Shown here in pieces: positions 7,004-14,236 of a DNA stretch of 14,333 nt. The position numbers were made by a program, and so were the translations under genes. Source of the DNA: Aquificota bacterium (GTDB lineage: Bacteria > Aquificota > Aquificia > Aquificales > Hydrogenothermaceae). Numbering within the stretch: the stretch's first letter is position 1; every line of letters starts with the position of its first letter. The notes below the pieces were generated by a model, which was given only the letters and a program-made list of their open reading frames with translations, was not told where the DNA came from and did no database searches. The stretch is from assembly GCA_013153295.1 (NCBI GenBank), contig JAADEV010000062.1, positions 1 through 14,333 of the forward strand. Reading direction: 5' to 3'.

Positions 7004-7804
7004 TTAGAATGAGTTTGTTCTGTTAACATACAGGTATTTAAGTGGGTTTAGTATCTTTCCGTATCTTCTTATTTCGTAATGTAAGTGTGTCCCTGTAGAC
7101 CTTCCTGTATTTCCAGCATAACCTATAACTGTTCCAGCCCTAACCCACTGCCCTTTCCTAACCTTAATCCTTGAAAGGTGTCCGTAGTATGTTTTGTATC
7201 CATACTTATGTCTTAGGATTACCAGTTTCCCGTATCCCGACTTCCAACCTGCAAACTCTACATAACCGTTTGCTGTGGCATATACCCTCTGTCCATACCT
7301 TGCTTTAAGGTCTATCCCTGAGTGGAAGGCTACTTTACCGTTAAACGGGTCTCTCCTGTATCCAAACCTTGATGTTAACTTTCCGTAAAGTGGGACACCT
7401 ACAGGTATATCAGAGACAGCTTTAATCACCTTATCCATATTTTTGTTTATATAGTCAGCATACTTTTTAGGGTTTTTGCCCTTTTTGGCAGGTATATACT
7501 TACCACCCCTTGGTAATCTTATCCTTATTCCTTTTCTACGGAGGGTTCTGTTTGCCTTCTTTATTTTTTCTTCTATTGCCTTTAACCTCTCAACAAGCTG
7601 TTGCTTCTCCTGTTCCACTTTAGCAATCTCTTTGTCTTTCTCTTTTAGCTGTTCCTTCAGCTGTTGTATAACCTTGTCCTTCTCTGCAAGCTGTTGTCTC
7701 AGTTTCTTTATATCCCCTGCAGAGTTTAAGGACAGAAACAGGGCTGTCCCTGTAATAACAAGCATTCCTATTATGTAGTATTTGTAAAGTAGGTTTTTGT
7801 CCAT
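7004..7804 (-). CDS. Membrane-anchored M23 (LytM-type) peptidoglycan endopeptidase with coiled coil
   Basis: This is a cell-wall hydrolase or hydrolase activator of 266 residues. Residues about 9-26 form one transmembrane anchor. Residues about 31-90 are a strongly charged heptad-like Lys/Glu/Gln coiled coil, and a basic linker precedes the catalytic domain (about 140-258). The LytM zinc and catalytic residues are all present: His161 and Asp165 (HSGID), His209 (YYGHLS), and His240/His242 (HLHYE), so it is probably active, unlike degenerate EnvC/NlpD activators. RFGYRRDPF is a typical domain start. Anchor, coiled coil and LytM domain in this order suggest a periplasmic role in wall remodelling or division. 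It starts 4 nt after hemB with GGTTAGGGAG upstream; no functional tie to hemB is evident. Confidence 0.9.
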   Translation of the reverse strand: MDKNLLYKYYIIGMLVITGTALFLSLNSAGDIKKLRQQLAEKDKVIQQLKEQLKEKDKEIAKVEQEKQQLVERLKAIEEKIKKANRTLRRKGIRIRLPRGGKYIPAKKGKNPKKYADYINKNMDKVIKAVSDIPVGVPLYGKLTSRFGYRRDPFNGKVAFHSGIDLKARYGQRVYATANGYVEFAGWKSGYGKLVILRHKYGYKTYYGHLSRIKVRKGQWVRAGTVIGYAGNTGRSTGTHLHYEIRRYGKILNPLKYLYVNRTNSF

Positions 7805-7808
7805 CTCC

Positions 7809-8786
7809 CTAACCTTTTAGTAGTTTTGCTACCTCTTTTGCGTGGTAAGTTATTATAATATCTGCCCCTGCCCTTTTCATAGCAAGGAGTGTTTCCATAA
7901 TCACCTTTTCCCCGTCTATCCAGCCTAACCTGTCGGCGGCTTTTACCATAGAGTATTCCCCACTAACATTGTAGGCGGCTACAGGGACATTAAAGTTGCT
8001 TCTTATATCGCTGATTATATCTAAATAAGCTAAAGCTGGCTTTACCATTACAATATCTGCCCCTTCCTCTATATCAAGGGCTACTTCCTTTAACGCTTCC
8101 CTTCTGTTTGCCGGGTCCATCTGGTAGCTTTTCCTATCCCCAAACGATGGGGTTGACTGTGCCGCTTCCCTAAAGGGTCCATAGTAAGATGAGGAGTATT
8201 TTGCAGAGTAGGACATTATTGGTATATCTGTAAAACCAGCCCCGTCTAAAGCCTCCCTAATAGCCTTTACTACCCCGTCCATCATACCAGAAGGGGCTAC
8301 CATATCCGCCCCAGCTTTTGCGTGGGATATAACCTGTTTCTTGGTATTTTCAAGGGTTTGGTCGTTGTCCACATTTCCACCGTGTAAAACCCCACAGTGT
8401 CCGTGGCTGGTATACTCACAGAAACATACATCTGTTATTACATAAAGCTGTGGGTAGTTTTTCTTAATATGCCTTACTGCCCTTTGTATAATACCTTCAT
8501 CATTCCAAGTATCACTGCCTACATCATCTTTATGAGAGGGTATTCCAAAAAGGAGAACTGCTGGTATGTTCAGGTTTACAACCTCTTCCAGCTCTTCATC
8601 AAGTCTGTCTATTGAGTACCTGTATATATCTGGCATTGATGGGATTTCCTGTTTTATATTCTCCCCATCTTCAATAAAGATAGGGTATATAAGGTCGTCC
8701 ACAGACAGGGTTGTTTCCCTTACAAGTCTCCTTATATTTTCATTTTTCCTTAATCTCCTTGGTCTGTGAACAGGAAAGCCCATCAT
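7809..8786 (-). CDS. hemB: Porphobilinogen synthase (delta-aminolevulinic acid dehydratase)
   Basis: This enzyme condenses two 5-aminolevulinate molecules to porphobilinogen, an early step of haem and corrin synthesis, in the cytosol. At 325 residues it is full length. Both active-site lysines are present: Lys196 in [17 protein letters not shown] and the Schiff-base Lys249 in [11 protein letters not shown]. The cysteine-rich zinc site [14 protein letters not shown] supplies Cys121, Cys123 and Cys131, so this is a zinc-dependent type and not the magnesium-only, Asp-rich type. Two adjacent ATGs (8781-8786) follow AAAGAGGTAG; the first is used here and the second may be the true start. It heads a five-gene leftward operon 22 nt downstream of the pet terminator, leaving almost no room for its own promoter between them. 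Confidence 0.96.
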   Translation of the reverse strand: MMGFPVHRPRRLRKNENIRRLVRETTLSVDDLIYPIFIEDGENIKQEIPSMPDIYRYSIDRLDEELEEVVNLNIPAVLLFGIPSHKDDVGSDTWNDEGIIQRAVRHIKKNYPQLYVITDVCFCEYTSHGHCGVLHGGNVDNDQTLENTKKQVISHAKAGADMVAPSGMMDGVVKAIREALDGAGFTDIPIMSYSAKYSSSYYGPFREAAQSTPSFGDRKSYQMDPANRREALKEVALDIEEGADIVMVKPALAYLDIISDIRSNFNVPVAAYNVSGEYSMVKAADRLGWIDGEKVIMETLLAMKRAGADIIITYHAKEVAKLLKG

Positions 8787-8808
8787 CTACCTCTTTGGTT
8801 ATGTTGTT

Positions 8809-8834
8809 AAAAAAAGGGGTGCCTTTCGGCACCC
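8809..8834 (-). terminator. Intrinsic terminator of the petABC operon
   Basis: On the minus strand a perfect 7-bp stem GGGTGCC-GAAA-GGCACCC (8817-8834) with a stable GNRA tetraloop is followed after one C by a run of seven T residues (8809-8815). It lies 16 nt past the petC stop. It should end or attenuate pet transcription before hemB. Confidence 0.92.
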
Positions 8835-8850
8835 TGCTGGAGGAATTTGA

Positions 8851-9702
8851 TTAATGGATATTTCTCCAAATCTTCTTCTTCCAAGCGTATGTTAGCCCTA
8901 TCATAACAAGCATATAGGCTAACACTATAAGACCTACTTTCTTTCTCTGCTCTTTGTGTGGGTCTGATATTTCATCAAGGTATTTCATCAGGTCTTCTGT
9001 AGCCTCTTCGTTTAGACCTACCCTTGGCATTGATGTTCCCGGTAGTAATGCCTGTGGTTTGTTAATAAATGCCACAAGGTAATGCTCACCTTTAGCCTTC
9101 ATTATGATAGACAGGTCAGGTGGAACTTTACCAAGGTATTTCTTCAGGGCGTCTGCAGGTGTGTCTGCGTATATCTTCTGGTATTTTGCCCCGTGGCATC
9201 TTCCACAGGCTTCCTTAAACAGCTCAGCCCCGTGTATCTTCTTAGCTGTAGACTTTAGGTAGGCGATTATGTCCATTATTTGCTTATCATCAAGTCCCAT
9301 AGCAGGCATAGAAATCTTTTTGAACTCAGAAGCCCTTGCAGGGTCTTTTATAAAGTGATACAGGAAGTTCTCTGCTGTAAAGGACGCCACATTTGATAGG
9401 TCAGGTGGAACAACACCGAAAGATGCCGCCGCAGTTTTTGGGTCCATTGGGGCTGGTATTCCGTCTGCCTTTAGTCCGTGGCAGGAAGCACAGAACATCT
9501 GGAAGTTTTTCTTACCCTGTGCCGCATCTCCACTTATAGCTGGGGCTGGTCCAAGGTCTGAGAACTTGTAATCTGGAAGGTTATACTTCTCTATAGCTTC
9601 CTCAATATGCTTGTGCATTATGCTGTGGGCAAGTGGCTCAATTCCCCAGTAGGTTATCCCTACTATAACAACTATAACTAATAGTATTTTTAACTCTTTC
9701 AT
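8851..9702 (-). CDS. petC: Dihaem cytochrome c subunit of the cytochrome bc complex
   Basis: This is the electron-accepting cytochrome c subunit that passes electrons from the Rieske protein to soluble cytochromes or an oxidase. It has 283 residues, an N-terminal membrane segment (5-21) and a C-terminal anchor (257-274) followed by a basic tail. Two c-type haem sites are present, CASCH (71-75) and CGRCH (166-170), with likely axial methionines Met132 (SMPAMGL) and Met225 (SMPRVGL). The halves look duplicated: each has CxxCHG, then VPPDLS, then SMP..GL. A dihaem form differs from the monohaem cytochrome c1 of mitochondria and alphaproteobacteria and recalls the bc complexes of Campylobacterota. 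The ATG overlaps the petB TAA by one base; the terminator follows directly. Confidence 0.92.
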   Translation of the reverse strand: MKELKILLVIVVIVGITYWGIEPLAHSIMHKHIEEAIEKYNLPDYKFSDLGPAPAISGDAAQGKKNFQMFCASCHGLKADGIPAPMDPKTAAASFGVVPPDLSNVASFTAENFLYHFIKDPARASEFKKISMPAMGLDDKQIMDIIAYLKSTAKKIHGAELFKEACGRCHGAKYQKIYADTPADALKKYLGKVPPDLSIIMKAKGEHYLVAFINKPQALLPGTSMPRVGLNEEATEDLMKYLDEISDPHKEQRKKVGLIVLAYMLVMIGLTYAWKKKIWRNIH

Positions 9703-10901
9703 TACCTCACACCTCCACTAGCAGCCTGCTTTTTCTCTATCTTAGAGATAATTGGCAGTGCCAAGAAAAATCCAAAGTAAACTAATGATGCTATAAATCC
9801 TAACCACGCAAAAAGACCTGTAGGTGGTAGTTTACCAAGGATTGTTAAAGCTACAAAGTCTGCAACAAATACCCAGAAAGCTATTCTAAAGAGTGGTCTG
9901 TGTTTAGCACTTATAAATGGGTATGGTGATGTGTCTAACCAAGGTAGGAATAAAGGTATAACCATAGAAAGAACGAAGCCTATTAACCCAAGTGTTTCAC
10001 TGAAGAAGAAGCCCCTTAGAACTTCGTAGAAGGATAGGAAATACCACTCTGGGTAGATATGTGGAGGAGTTTGTAGGTAGTTAGCAGGCTCAAAGTTAAT
10101 TGGGTCCATAGCAAACTTGTAGTTGAAGAACACCAGATAGAAGAAGAAGAATAGGAATACAGACATTACAAAGAACTCTTTAGAGATAAATACAGGCCAG
10201 AATGGGATACCTTTCTCCTTCTTTTCTTCCTTTGTCATTGGTATTCCATCTTCGTTGTTAGAACCAACTATTCTGAGGGCATACAGGTGTATCACTGTAA
10301 ATACAACTATCAACGCCGGTAGTAATGTTACGTGTAAAGCGAAGAACCTTGTAAGTGTAGCATCTTCAACTATGTAATTACCCCTTATCCATATAACAAG
10401 GTCTGGTCCAATAACAGGTATTTTAGAGAAAAGTGTTGTGATTGTTTGTGCCGCCCAGTAGGACATCTGTCCCCAAGGTAGCAGGTATCCTGTGAAAGCT
10501 GTTGCAGACATAAGTACAAACAGGATAAATCCAGTTACCCATAGGATTTCCCTTGGGGCTTTATAGGAACCGTAGTAGATACCCCTACCCATATGGATAA
10601 ACAGAACAAGGAACATAATAGATGCACCTACAGCGTGGACATGTCTAAATACCCACCCGAAGGACACATCCATCATTATAGTTTTGTTAACACTATCAAA
10701 AGCCAGCTTAGCATCAGGCTTGTAATACATCAGAACAAATATTCCAGATACAACAAGTATTACGAAAACAAGTATTGTTAATACCCCTGAACTCCAAAGC
10801 CAGTTAATATTCTTTGGCAGGTAGTATTCAGCCATTAACACACGCCAAAGGGTTGTAATGGCTAACCTTTCATCAAGCCATTTGATTAATTTGTTCCCCA
10901 T
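9702..10901 (-). CDS. petB: Cytochrome b of the quinol:cytochrome c oxidoreductase
   Basis: This membrane subunit carries two b haems and the quinol-oxidising and quinone-reducing sites. At 399 residues it is a full-length, unsplit cytochrome b with about eight transmembrane helices. Haem ligands are His89 and His103 (HAVGAS...FIH) on one helix and His190 and His205 (LHVTLLP...VIH) on another. The GYLLPWGQMSYWA segment (138-150) and the Qo-site PEWY (284-287) are intact. The first His pair is separated by 13 residues and the second by 14; the latter spacing is the one known from b6f-type proteins, whereas bc1-type proteins have 13. It starts 10 nt after petA, with an AGGAGG ribosome-binding site overlapping the petA stop, and runs into petC. 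Confidence 0.96.
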   Translation of the reverse strand: MGNKLIKWLDERLAITTLWRVLMAEYYLPKNINWLWSSGVLTILVFVILVVSGIFVLMYYKPDAKLAFDSVNKTIMMDVSFGWVFRHVHAVGASIMFLVLFIHMGRGIYYGSYKAPREILWVTGFILFVLMSATAFTGYLLPWGQMSYWAAQTITTLFSKIPVIGPDLVIWIRGNYIVEDATLTRFFALHVTLLPALIVVFTVIHLYALRIVGSNNEDGIPMTKEEKKEKGIPFWPVFISKEFFVMSVFLFFFFYLVFFNYKFAMDPINFEPANYLQTPPHIYPEWYFLSFYEVLRGFFFSETLGLIGFVLSMVIPLFLPWLDTSPYPFISAKHRPLFRIAFWVFVADFVALTILGKLPPTGLFAWLGFIASLVYFGFFLALPIISKIEKKQAASGGVR

Positions 10902-10911
10902 CTTTCGCCTC

Positions 10912-11406
10912 CTAACCTTTCATCATTTTTTCATATTCGGGACCTGTTTCACCTAAGACGATAGTTGTCCCTTCCAGTTTAAATGGAGGTATTTCAAGTG
11001 GTTTTGGAGGAGGACCAAATATGTTAACACCACAGGCATCAAACTCACCACCGTGACAAGGACATTTGAATATTTTCTTGTCAACTTCCCAGTTTGGAAT
11101 ACAACCTAAGTGTGTGCAGATACCTACAACTACAGTATACTCGTTTGCAACTGTTCTGTTTTCACAGCTTCCCATATCAGGTGTTCTTCTTAGGACGAAA
11201 ACCGGTTTCCCTCTCCACTGGACAACCTTAAGCTGACCCGGTTGAACTTGAGATAGGTCAAACCTTACGATACCGGCAGCTTTAACCTCCGGTAGAGGCT
11301 CCCAAGTCTTATACATAGCGTATAAAACCCCACCGAGACCAACAGCAGCCCATCCTCCCATTGCGTAAAGGAGGAAATCCCGCCTACTTACTTTTTCTTC
11401 TGCCAT
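10912..11406 (-). CDS. petA: Rieske iron-sulfur protein of the cytochrome bc complex
   Basis: This [2Fe-2S] protein takes one electron from quinol at the Qo site and passes it to the cytochrome c subunit. It has 164 residues. The N-terminus carries a near-perfect twin-arginine motif, SRRDFLL (7-13), before a hydrophobic anchor (about 14-32), so export by Tat as a membrane-anchored fold is expected. Cluster ligands are Cys97 and His99 (CTHLGC) and Cys115 and His118 (CPCHGG), with the stabilising disulfide Cys102-Cys117. The proline loop GPPPKPL follows. Two further cysteines, Cys81 (MGSCEN) and Cys125 (FDACGV), are unusual and might pair. It is the first gene of the pet operon, with AGGAGG 6 nt before the ATG and petB 10 nt downstream. 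Confidence 0.95.
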   Translation of the reverse strand: MAEEKVSRRDFLLYAMGGWAAVGLGGVLYAMYKTWEPLPEVKAAGIVRFDLSQVQPGQLKVVQWRGKPVFVLRRTPDMGSCENRTVANEYTVVVGICTHLGCIPNWEVDKKIFKCPCHGGEFDACGVNIFGPPPKPLEIPPFKLEGTTIVLGETGPEYEKMMKG

Positions 11407-11455
11407 TTTGAACCTCCTGTATTTGTGAATATGTTATATTGCCCTGTTCCTATCT

Positions 11456-11483
11456 TAATTATTTTGCTACAACTGGTTTTCAA
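11456..11483 (-). promoter_or_regulatory. Possible promoter of the petABC operon
   Basis: In the 79-bp gap between rlmB and petA the minus strand reads TTGAAA (11478-11483), 16 nt, then TAATTA (11456-11461). This is a modest sigma-70-type match that would give a leader of about 45 nt. No terminator is visible between rlmB and petA, so read-through from rlmB is an alternative. Confidence 0.25.
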
Positions 11484-11485
11484 AA

Positions 11486-12247
11486 TCAAAACTTTTTATG
11501 AGATAAATCACCTTGTAAAAATCTCTGTTTTGCAACTTCCCATAGGGCAATGGCTGTCGCCGAGGATACATTAAGGGAGGTTATCTTTCCCTGCATTGGT
11601 ATGGTGGCAACTATATCAGCTGTTGATAGGACAGATTTAGACACCCCTTTACCCTCTGACCCTAAAACTACAGCAAGGGGAAATGGGAAGGTAATTTTGT
11701 TTATCTCCTTTCCTCCCTTCTCCACGGCAACCACCCAACCACCTTTCTTTTTAAATTTATCTAAAAACTGTCTAAGGCTACCTACCTTTGCTATTGGTAT
11801 ATGGAAAACAGCCCCAGTTGAGGCTTTAACTACCACCTCGTTTATTGGGGTTGCCCTCTCCCTTGGGATAACTATCCCGTCTACCCCTAAAACCTCAGCT
11901 GTTCTTATTATATTCCCTACATTCTGGGGGTCTGTTATATGGTCAAGCACCAGCACAACCCCCTCCTTTTTTATCACTTCGTCTATTAGCTTATTCTCGT
12001 CCCAGTAGTTTACCGGACTTACAAGGGCTACAACCCCTTGGGTTTTCTTTGTCCCTGCAACCTCTTCAACTTTTTTTCTTGGAACCCTTTGTGTTTTTAC
12101 TTTATTTTTTTCTGCTAACTTTAACAGCTCCTTCGGTGGGTGGGTATCGTGGGCTATAAGTATCTTCTCCAGCCCTTTCCCAGACCTTAAAGCCTCTATT
12201 ATTGGGTTTCTACCCCAGATTACAAACTTGTCCTTTTCCTTCTCCAT
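11486..12247 (-). CDS. rlmB: SpoU-family 23S rRNA (guanosine-2'-O-) methyltransferase, RlmB-like
   Basis: This enzyme transfers methyl from S-adenosylmethionine to a ribose 2'-OH in RNA, most probably guanosine 2251 of 23S rRNA. It has 253 residues. An N-terminal substrate-binding domain (VIWGRNPIIEALRSG, 9-23) precedes the SPOUT knot. The three SpoU motifs are complete: motif 1 DPQNVGNIIRTAE (106-118), motif 2 LGSEGKGVS (195-203), and motif 3 IPMQGKITSLNVSSA (216-230). The length and the N-terminal domain favour RlmB over TrmH, but tRNA methyltransferases of the same family cannot be excluded. It lies 54 nt downstream of fmt, with AAGGATAGG before the ATG; both genes serve translation and could be co-transcribed. 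Confidence 0.88.
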   Translation of the reverse strand: MEKEKDKFVIWGRNPIIEALRSGKGLEKILIAHDTHPPKELLKLAEKNKVKTQRVPRKKVEEVAGTKKTQGVVALVSPVNYWDENKLIDEVIKKEGVVLVLDHITDPQNVGNIIRTAEVLGVDGIVIPRERATPINEVVVKASTGAVFHIPIAKVGSLRQFLDKFKKKGGWVVAVEKGGKEINKITFPFPLAVVLGSEGKGVSKSVLSTADIVATIPMQGKITSLNVSSATAIALWEVAKQRFLQGDLSHKKF

Positions 12248-12301
12248 TATAAGCCTATCCTTATATTAGAATAATTGTATTTTGTTTGTTTTTTATTGAC
12301 T

Positions 12302-13246
12302 TTAGTCAAAGTAGCCTAACCTTTCCCCCTCTTTTATATGGTATCCCCTAACTGCCTCATCTGAGGATATAGGTTTACTATTTGGAAACTGGACTTTTTT
12401 AATAAGGAGTTTCCCTTTACCTGTTTGGACTACAAAACCTTTTCCTTTATGTATCTCTGTAATCTTACCTACTTCCCCTGTAGATGTTGTATCAACCACT
12501 TCAGCGTCAAGGATTTTTATCTCCTTATCCCTAAACTTTGTGAACGCTTTAGGCCAAACCTTTAATGCCCTTATCTGGTTAAATATCTCCTCAGCTGACT
12601 TTTCCCAGTTAATTTTCCCCTCTTCCTTTGTTATAGGTTTGGCGTAGGTTGATTTATGGTGTTCTTGGGGTGTCTTTTTTGCTGTTCCTGTTTCTATCTG
12701 GTTTAAAACCTGTATTAGTAGTTTAGCCCCTTCCTTTGCCAGTCTATCGTGAAGGGAGATTATATCGTCCTGCTGTGTTATCTCTACCTCTTTACACTGG
12801 TAAACATCACCGGCGTCTAACTCTTTTGTTATCTCCATAATACAGACACCGGTTTTGTCTTTGCCGTCCATAATAGCCCTGTGTATCGGTGCCGCCCCTC
12901 TGTATTCAGGTAGCAGTGAAGCGTGGACATTTATTGTTTTATACTTGGGGAGGTTTATAACCTCTTCTGGGAGTATCTTTCCATAGGCTACCACCACGGA
13001 TATATCTGGGTTTAGCTCCTTTATCTGCTGGTAAAGTTGCCGATTCCCTTTTACCTTTTCCGGTTGTAATACAGGTATCCCATACTCCTGTGCCAGTTGT
13101 TTCACCGGTGGAGGTGTTAATTTTTTCCCCCTTCCCTTCGGTTTATCCGGTTGCGTTATAACAGCAACAACCTGATGGTTTGAGTTAATTAACTCCTTTA
13201 AACTTTCCACTGCAAAATCTGGAGTTCCCCAAAATAAGACCTTCAA
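12302..13246 (-). CDS. fmt: Methionyl-tRNA formyltransferase
   Basis: This enzyme formylates initiator Met-tRNA using 10-formyltetrahydrofolate. It has 314 residues, the usual length. The N-terminal Rossmann-like domain begins [11 protein letters not shown] and has the tRNA-contact loop [15 protein letters not shown]. The catalytic triad is Asn106 and His108 ([17 protein letters not shown]) with Asp144 (ELDAGDV). The C-terminal OB-like domain (about 205-314) includes [17 protein letters not shown]. The frame opens with TTG (13244-13246), not ATG. This start is supported because the second residue begins the conserved KVLFWGTP strand and AGGAGAG lies 4 nt upstream. It is divergent from the TauE-like gene across 66 bp and followed by rlmB. 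Confidence 0.96.
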   Translation of the reverse strand: MKVLFWGTPDFAVESLKELINSNHQVVAVITQPDKPKGRGKKLTPPPVKQLAQEYGIPVLQPEKVKGNRQLYQQIKELNPDISVVVAYGKILPEEVINLPKYKTINVHASLLPEYRGAAPIHRAIMDGKDKTGVCIMEITKELDAGDVYQCKEVEITQQDDIISLHDRLAKEGAKLLIQVLNQIETGTAKKTPQEHHKSTYAKPITKEEGKINWEKSAEEIFNQIRALKVWPKAFTKFRDKEIKILDAEVVDTTSTGEVGKITEIHKGKGFVVQTGKGKLLIKKVQFPNSKPISSDEAVRGYHIKEGERLGYFD

Positions 13247-13250
13247 CCAA

Positions 13251-13257
13251 CTCTCCT
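13251..13257 (-). promoter_or_regulatory. Ribosome-binding site that fixes the TTG start of fmt
   Basis: AGGAGAG on the minus strand ends 4 nt before the TTG codon at 13244-13246. No ATG or GTG in frame lies nearby that would leave the N-terminal KVLFWGTP strand intact. Confidence 0.7.
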
Positions 13258-13281
13258 GCTTTATGGTAGTATTCTTATTTG

Positions 13282-13287
13282 ATTATA
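13282..13287 (-). promoter_or_regulatory. Possible -10 box for fmt
   Basis: On the minus strand a perfect TATAAT occurs in the 66-bp divergent spacer, about 35 nt upstream of the fmt start. No good -35 box lies 16-18 nt upstream (CAACCT is the hexamer there), so the call is tentative in this AT-rich stretch. Confidence 0.3.
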
Positions 13288-13302
13288 TCTTAATTTACAG
13301 TG

Positions 13303-13307
13303 GGAGG
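13303..13307 (+). promoter_or_regulatory. Ribosome-binding site that fixes the TTG start of the TauE/SafE-like gene
   Basis: GGAGG (in TGGGAGG) ends 5 nt before the TTG at 13313, optimal spacing. It supports a TTG start where no ATG or GTG is available ahead of the first membrane helix. Confidence 0.75.
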
Positions 13308-13312
13308 TTGGA

Positions 13313-14002
13313 TTGGTATCAGGTGTTGATATTCTTTCCCTATCCCAGTATGTTGTCTATTTTATAGCCGGCTTTTCAGGTTCCTTCCACTGTATTGGAA
13401 TGTGTGGTTTTATTCCCCCTTTAATCCAATATCCCTCTTGGCTTATTGGGAATATTCTTTACAACCTTGGTAGGCTGTTCACCTACACATTCTTAGGGTT
13501 TGTTGCAGGTTATCTTGGTATGGTTGTAAACAACTTAGGTAAAGAGGTTGTTGAAAGGGGGTTGGTTGAGTTTCACACTTTCCAGAAGATTTTGGCTGTA
13601 ATGTTCGGTGTGGCTATGGTTCTGTTTGGGCTTCAGATGACAGGTAATATAAAGGAAAAGGGTGTTGTTGGACTTGATTTAATCTTTACCACTGTGGCTG
13701 AAATCTTAGCAAAGTTTAGGAAAAATCCGTTCTTTTTAGGTATGTTTAACGGTTTCTTACCCTGTCCGTTGGTATACGCATTTTTAATCCAAGCTATGGC
13801 AGAGGCTTCACCTGTAAAGGGTATGGTGGTAATGTTTTTCTTCGGTCTTGGGACTGTTCCAGCTATGCTATTTGCAAGTAAGATTTTCCATACCGTATCC
13901 CCAAGGCTAAGGAAAAGGCTTTCCTCACTGTCAGGCTTAATAGCTATACTCCTTGGTATCTGGCTTATACTTAGGGCATTTGGCATAGGACATCACCATT
14001 GA
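13313..14002 (+). CDS. TauE/SafE (UreH-like) family polytopic membrane protein
   Basis: This integral membrane protein of 229 residues has about six hydrophobic segments (roughly 12-36, 44-72, 90-110, 138-160, 165-187 and 204-224). It belongs to the small sulfite-exporter TauE/SafE or UreH_2 group. The signature GFSGSFHCIGMCGF (20-33) gives His26, Cys27 and Cys31 at the first helix, and GFLPCPLVYAF supplies Cys151 in a repeat-like position. Such paired half-motifs recall the CcdA/DsbD fold. The last residues are GIGHHH, a possible metal-binding tail. Homologues are often annotated as metal exporters or cytochrome-oxidase assembly factors; the function here is unproven. The start is TTG, supported by GGAGG 5 nt upstream. 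It is divergent from fmt, and the small gene 63 nt downstream may be co-transcribed. Confidence 0.8.
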   Translation: MVSGVDILSLSQYVVYFIAGFSGSFHCIGMCGFIPPLIQYPSWLIGNILYNLGRLFTYTFLGFVAGYLGMVVNNLGKEVVERGLVEFHTFQKILAVMFGVAMVLFGLQMTGNIKEKGVVGLDLIFTTVAEILAKFRKNPFFLGMFNGFLPCPLVYAFLIQAMAEASPVKGMVVMFFFGLGTVPAMLFASKIFHTVSPRLRKRLSSLSGLIAILLGIWLILRAFGIGHHH

Positions 14003-14065
14003 AGGTGTTGTAGAAAGTCTTAACCTGCTTAAGTTTATTAAGTAAACTGGATTTAGGTTTTAGGT

Positions 14066-14236
14066 ATGGACTTTTTAAGGGTTGAGAAGGTCTTTAGGGT
14101 TATGCCGATTACAGAGGAGAAGTTTGTTAAAGAACCTCTGCCTTTGATAAGGAAAAGGGTTAAGAGAAGACTAAAGCGGGAAGAGGAACAACCCCCTCAG
14201 GAAGAAAGGAAAGGGCGTATAGATATAAAGGTTTAG
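14066..14236 (+). CDS. Small charged hypothetical protein (56 aa)
   Basis: I do not recognise this short open frame. It begins with ATG after AGGTTTTAGG, a moderate ribosome-binding match, and encodes MDFLRVEKVF, then MPITEEKFVKEP, a basic stretch RKRVKRRLKRE (29-39), an acidic/Pro/Gln stretch, and ends RIDIKV. Codon use (AGG, AAG, GTT, TTA) matches the neighbours. The highly charged, low-complexity middle and lack of hydrophobic segments point to a cytosolic, perhaps nucleic-acid- or protein-binding, adaptor. It lies 63 nt after the TauE-like gene in the same direction, and its stop overlaps the stop of the converging histidine kinase by 3 nt. A chance open frame is possible, but the codon pattern argues for a real gene. 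Confidence 0.55.
   Translation: MDFLRVEKVFRVMPITEEKFVKEPLPLIRKRVKRRLKREEEQPPQEERKGRIDIKV

Noticed and set aside
11550..12008. Open frame on the plus strand opposite rlmB (152 codons)
   Set aside because: It is Thr/Ser/Pro-rich shadow sequence antisense to the three SpoU motifs, with no family resemblance.
12296..12309. Inverted repeat TTGACT-TT-AGTCAA at the fmt stop, considered as a terminator or operator
   Set aside because: The stem is AT-rich and has no T-run after it on the minus strand (TAAAAAAC follows), so it would not act as an intrinsic terminator. A single short palindrome is not enough to call an operator.
13633..13986. Open frame on the minus strand opposite the TauE-like gene (117 codons)
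   Set aside because: The plus-strand membrane protein carries the signature motifs; the antisense frame has no start signal or domain.
14032..14048. Inverted repeat AGTTTA-TTAAG-TAAACT after the TauE-like gene, considered as a terminator
   Set aside because: The stem is a weak all-AT type with no T-run downstream, so transcription probably continues into the small gene.
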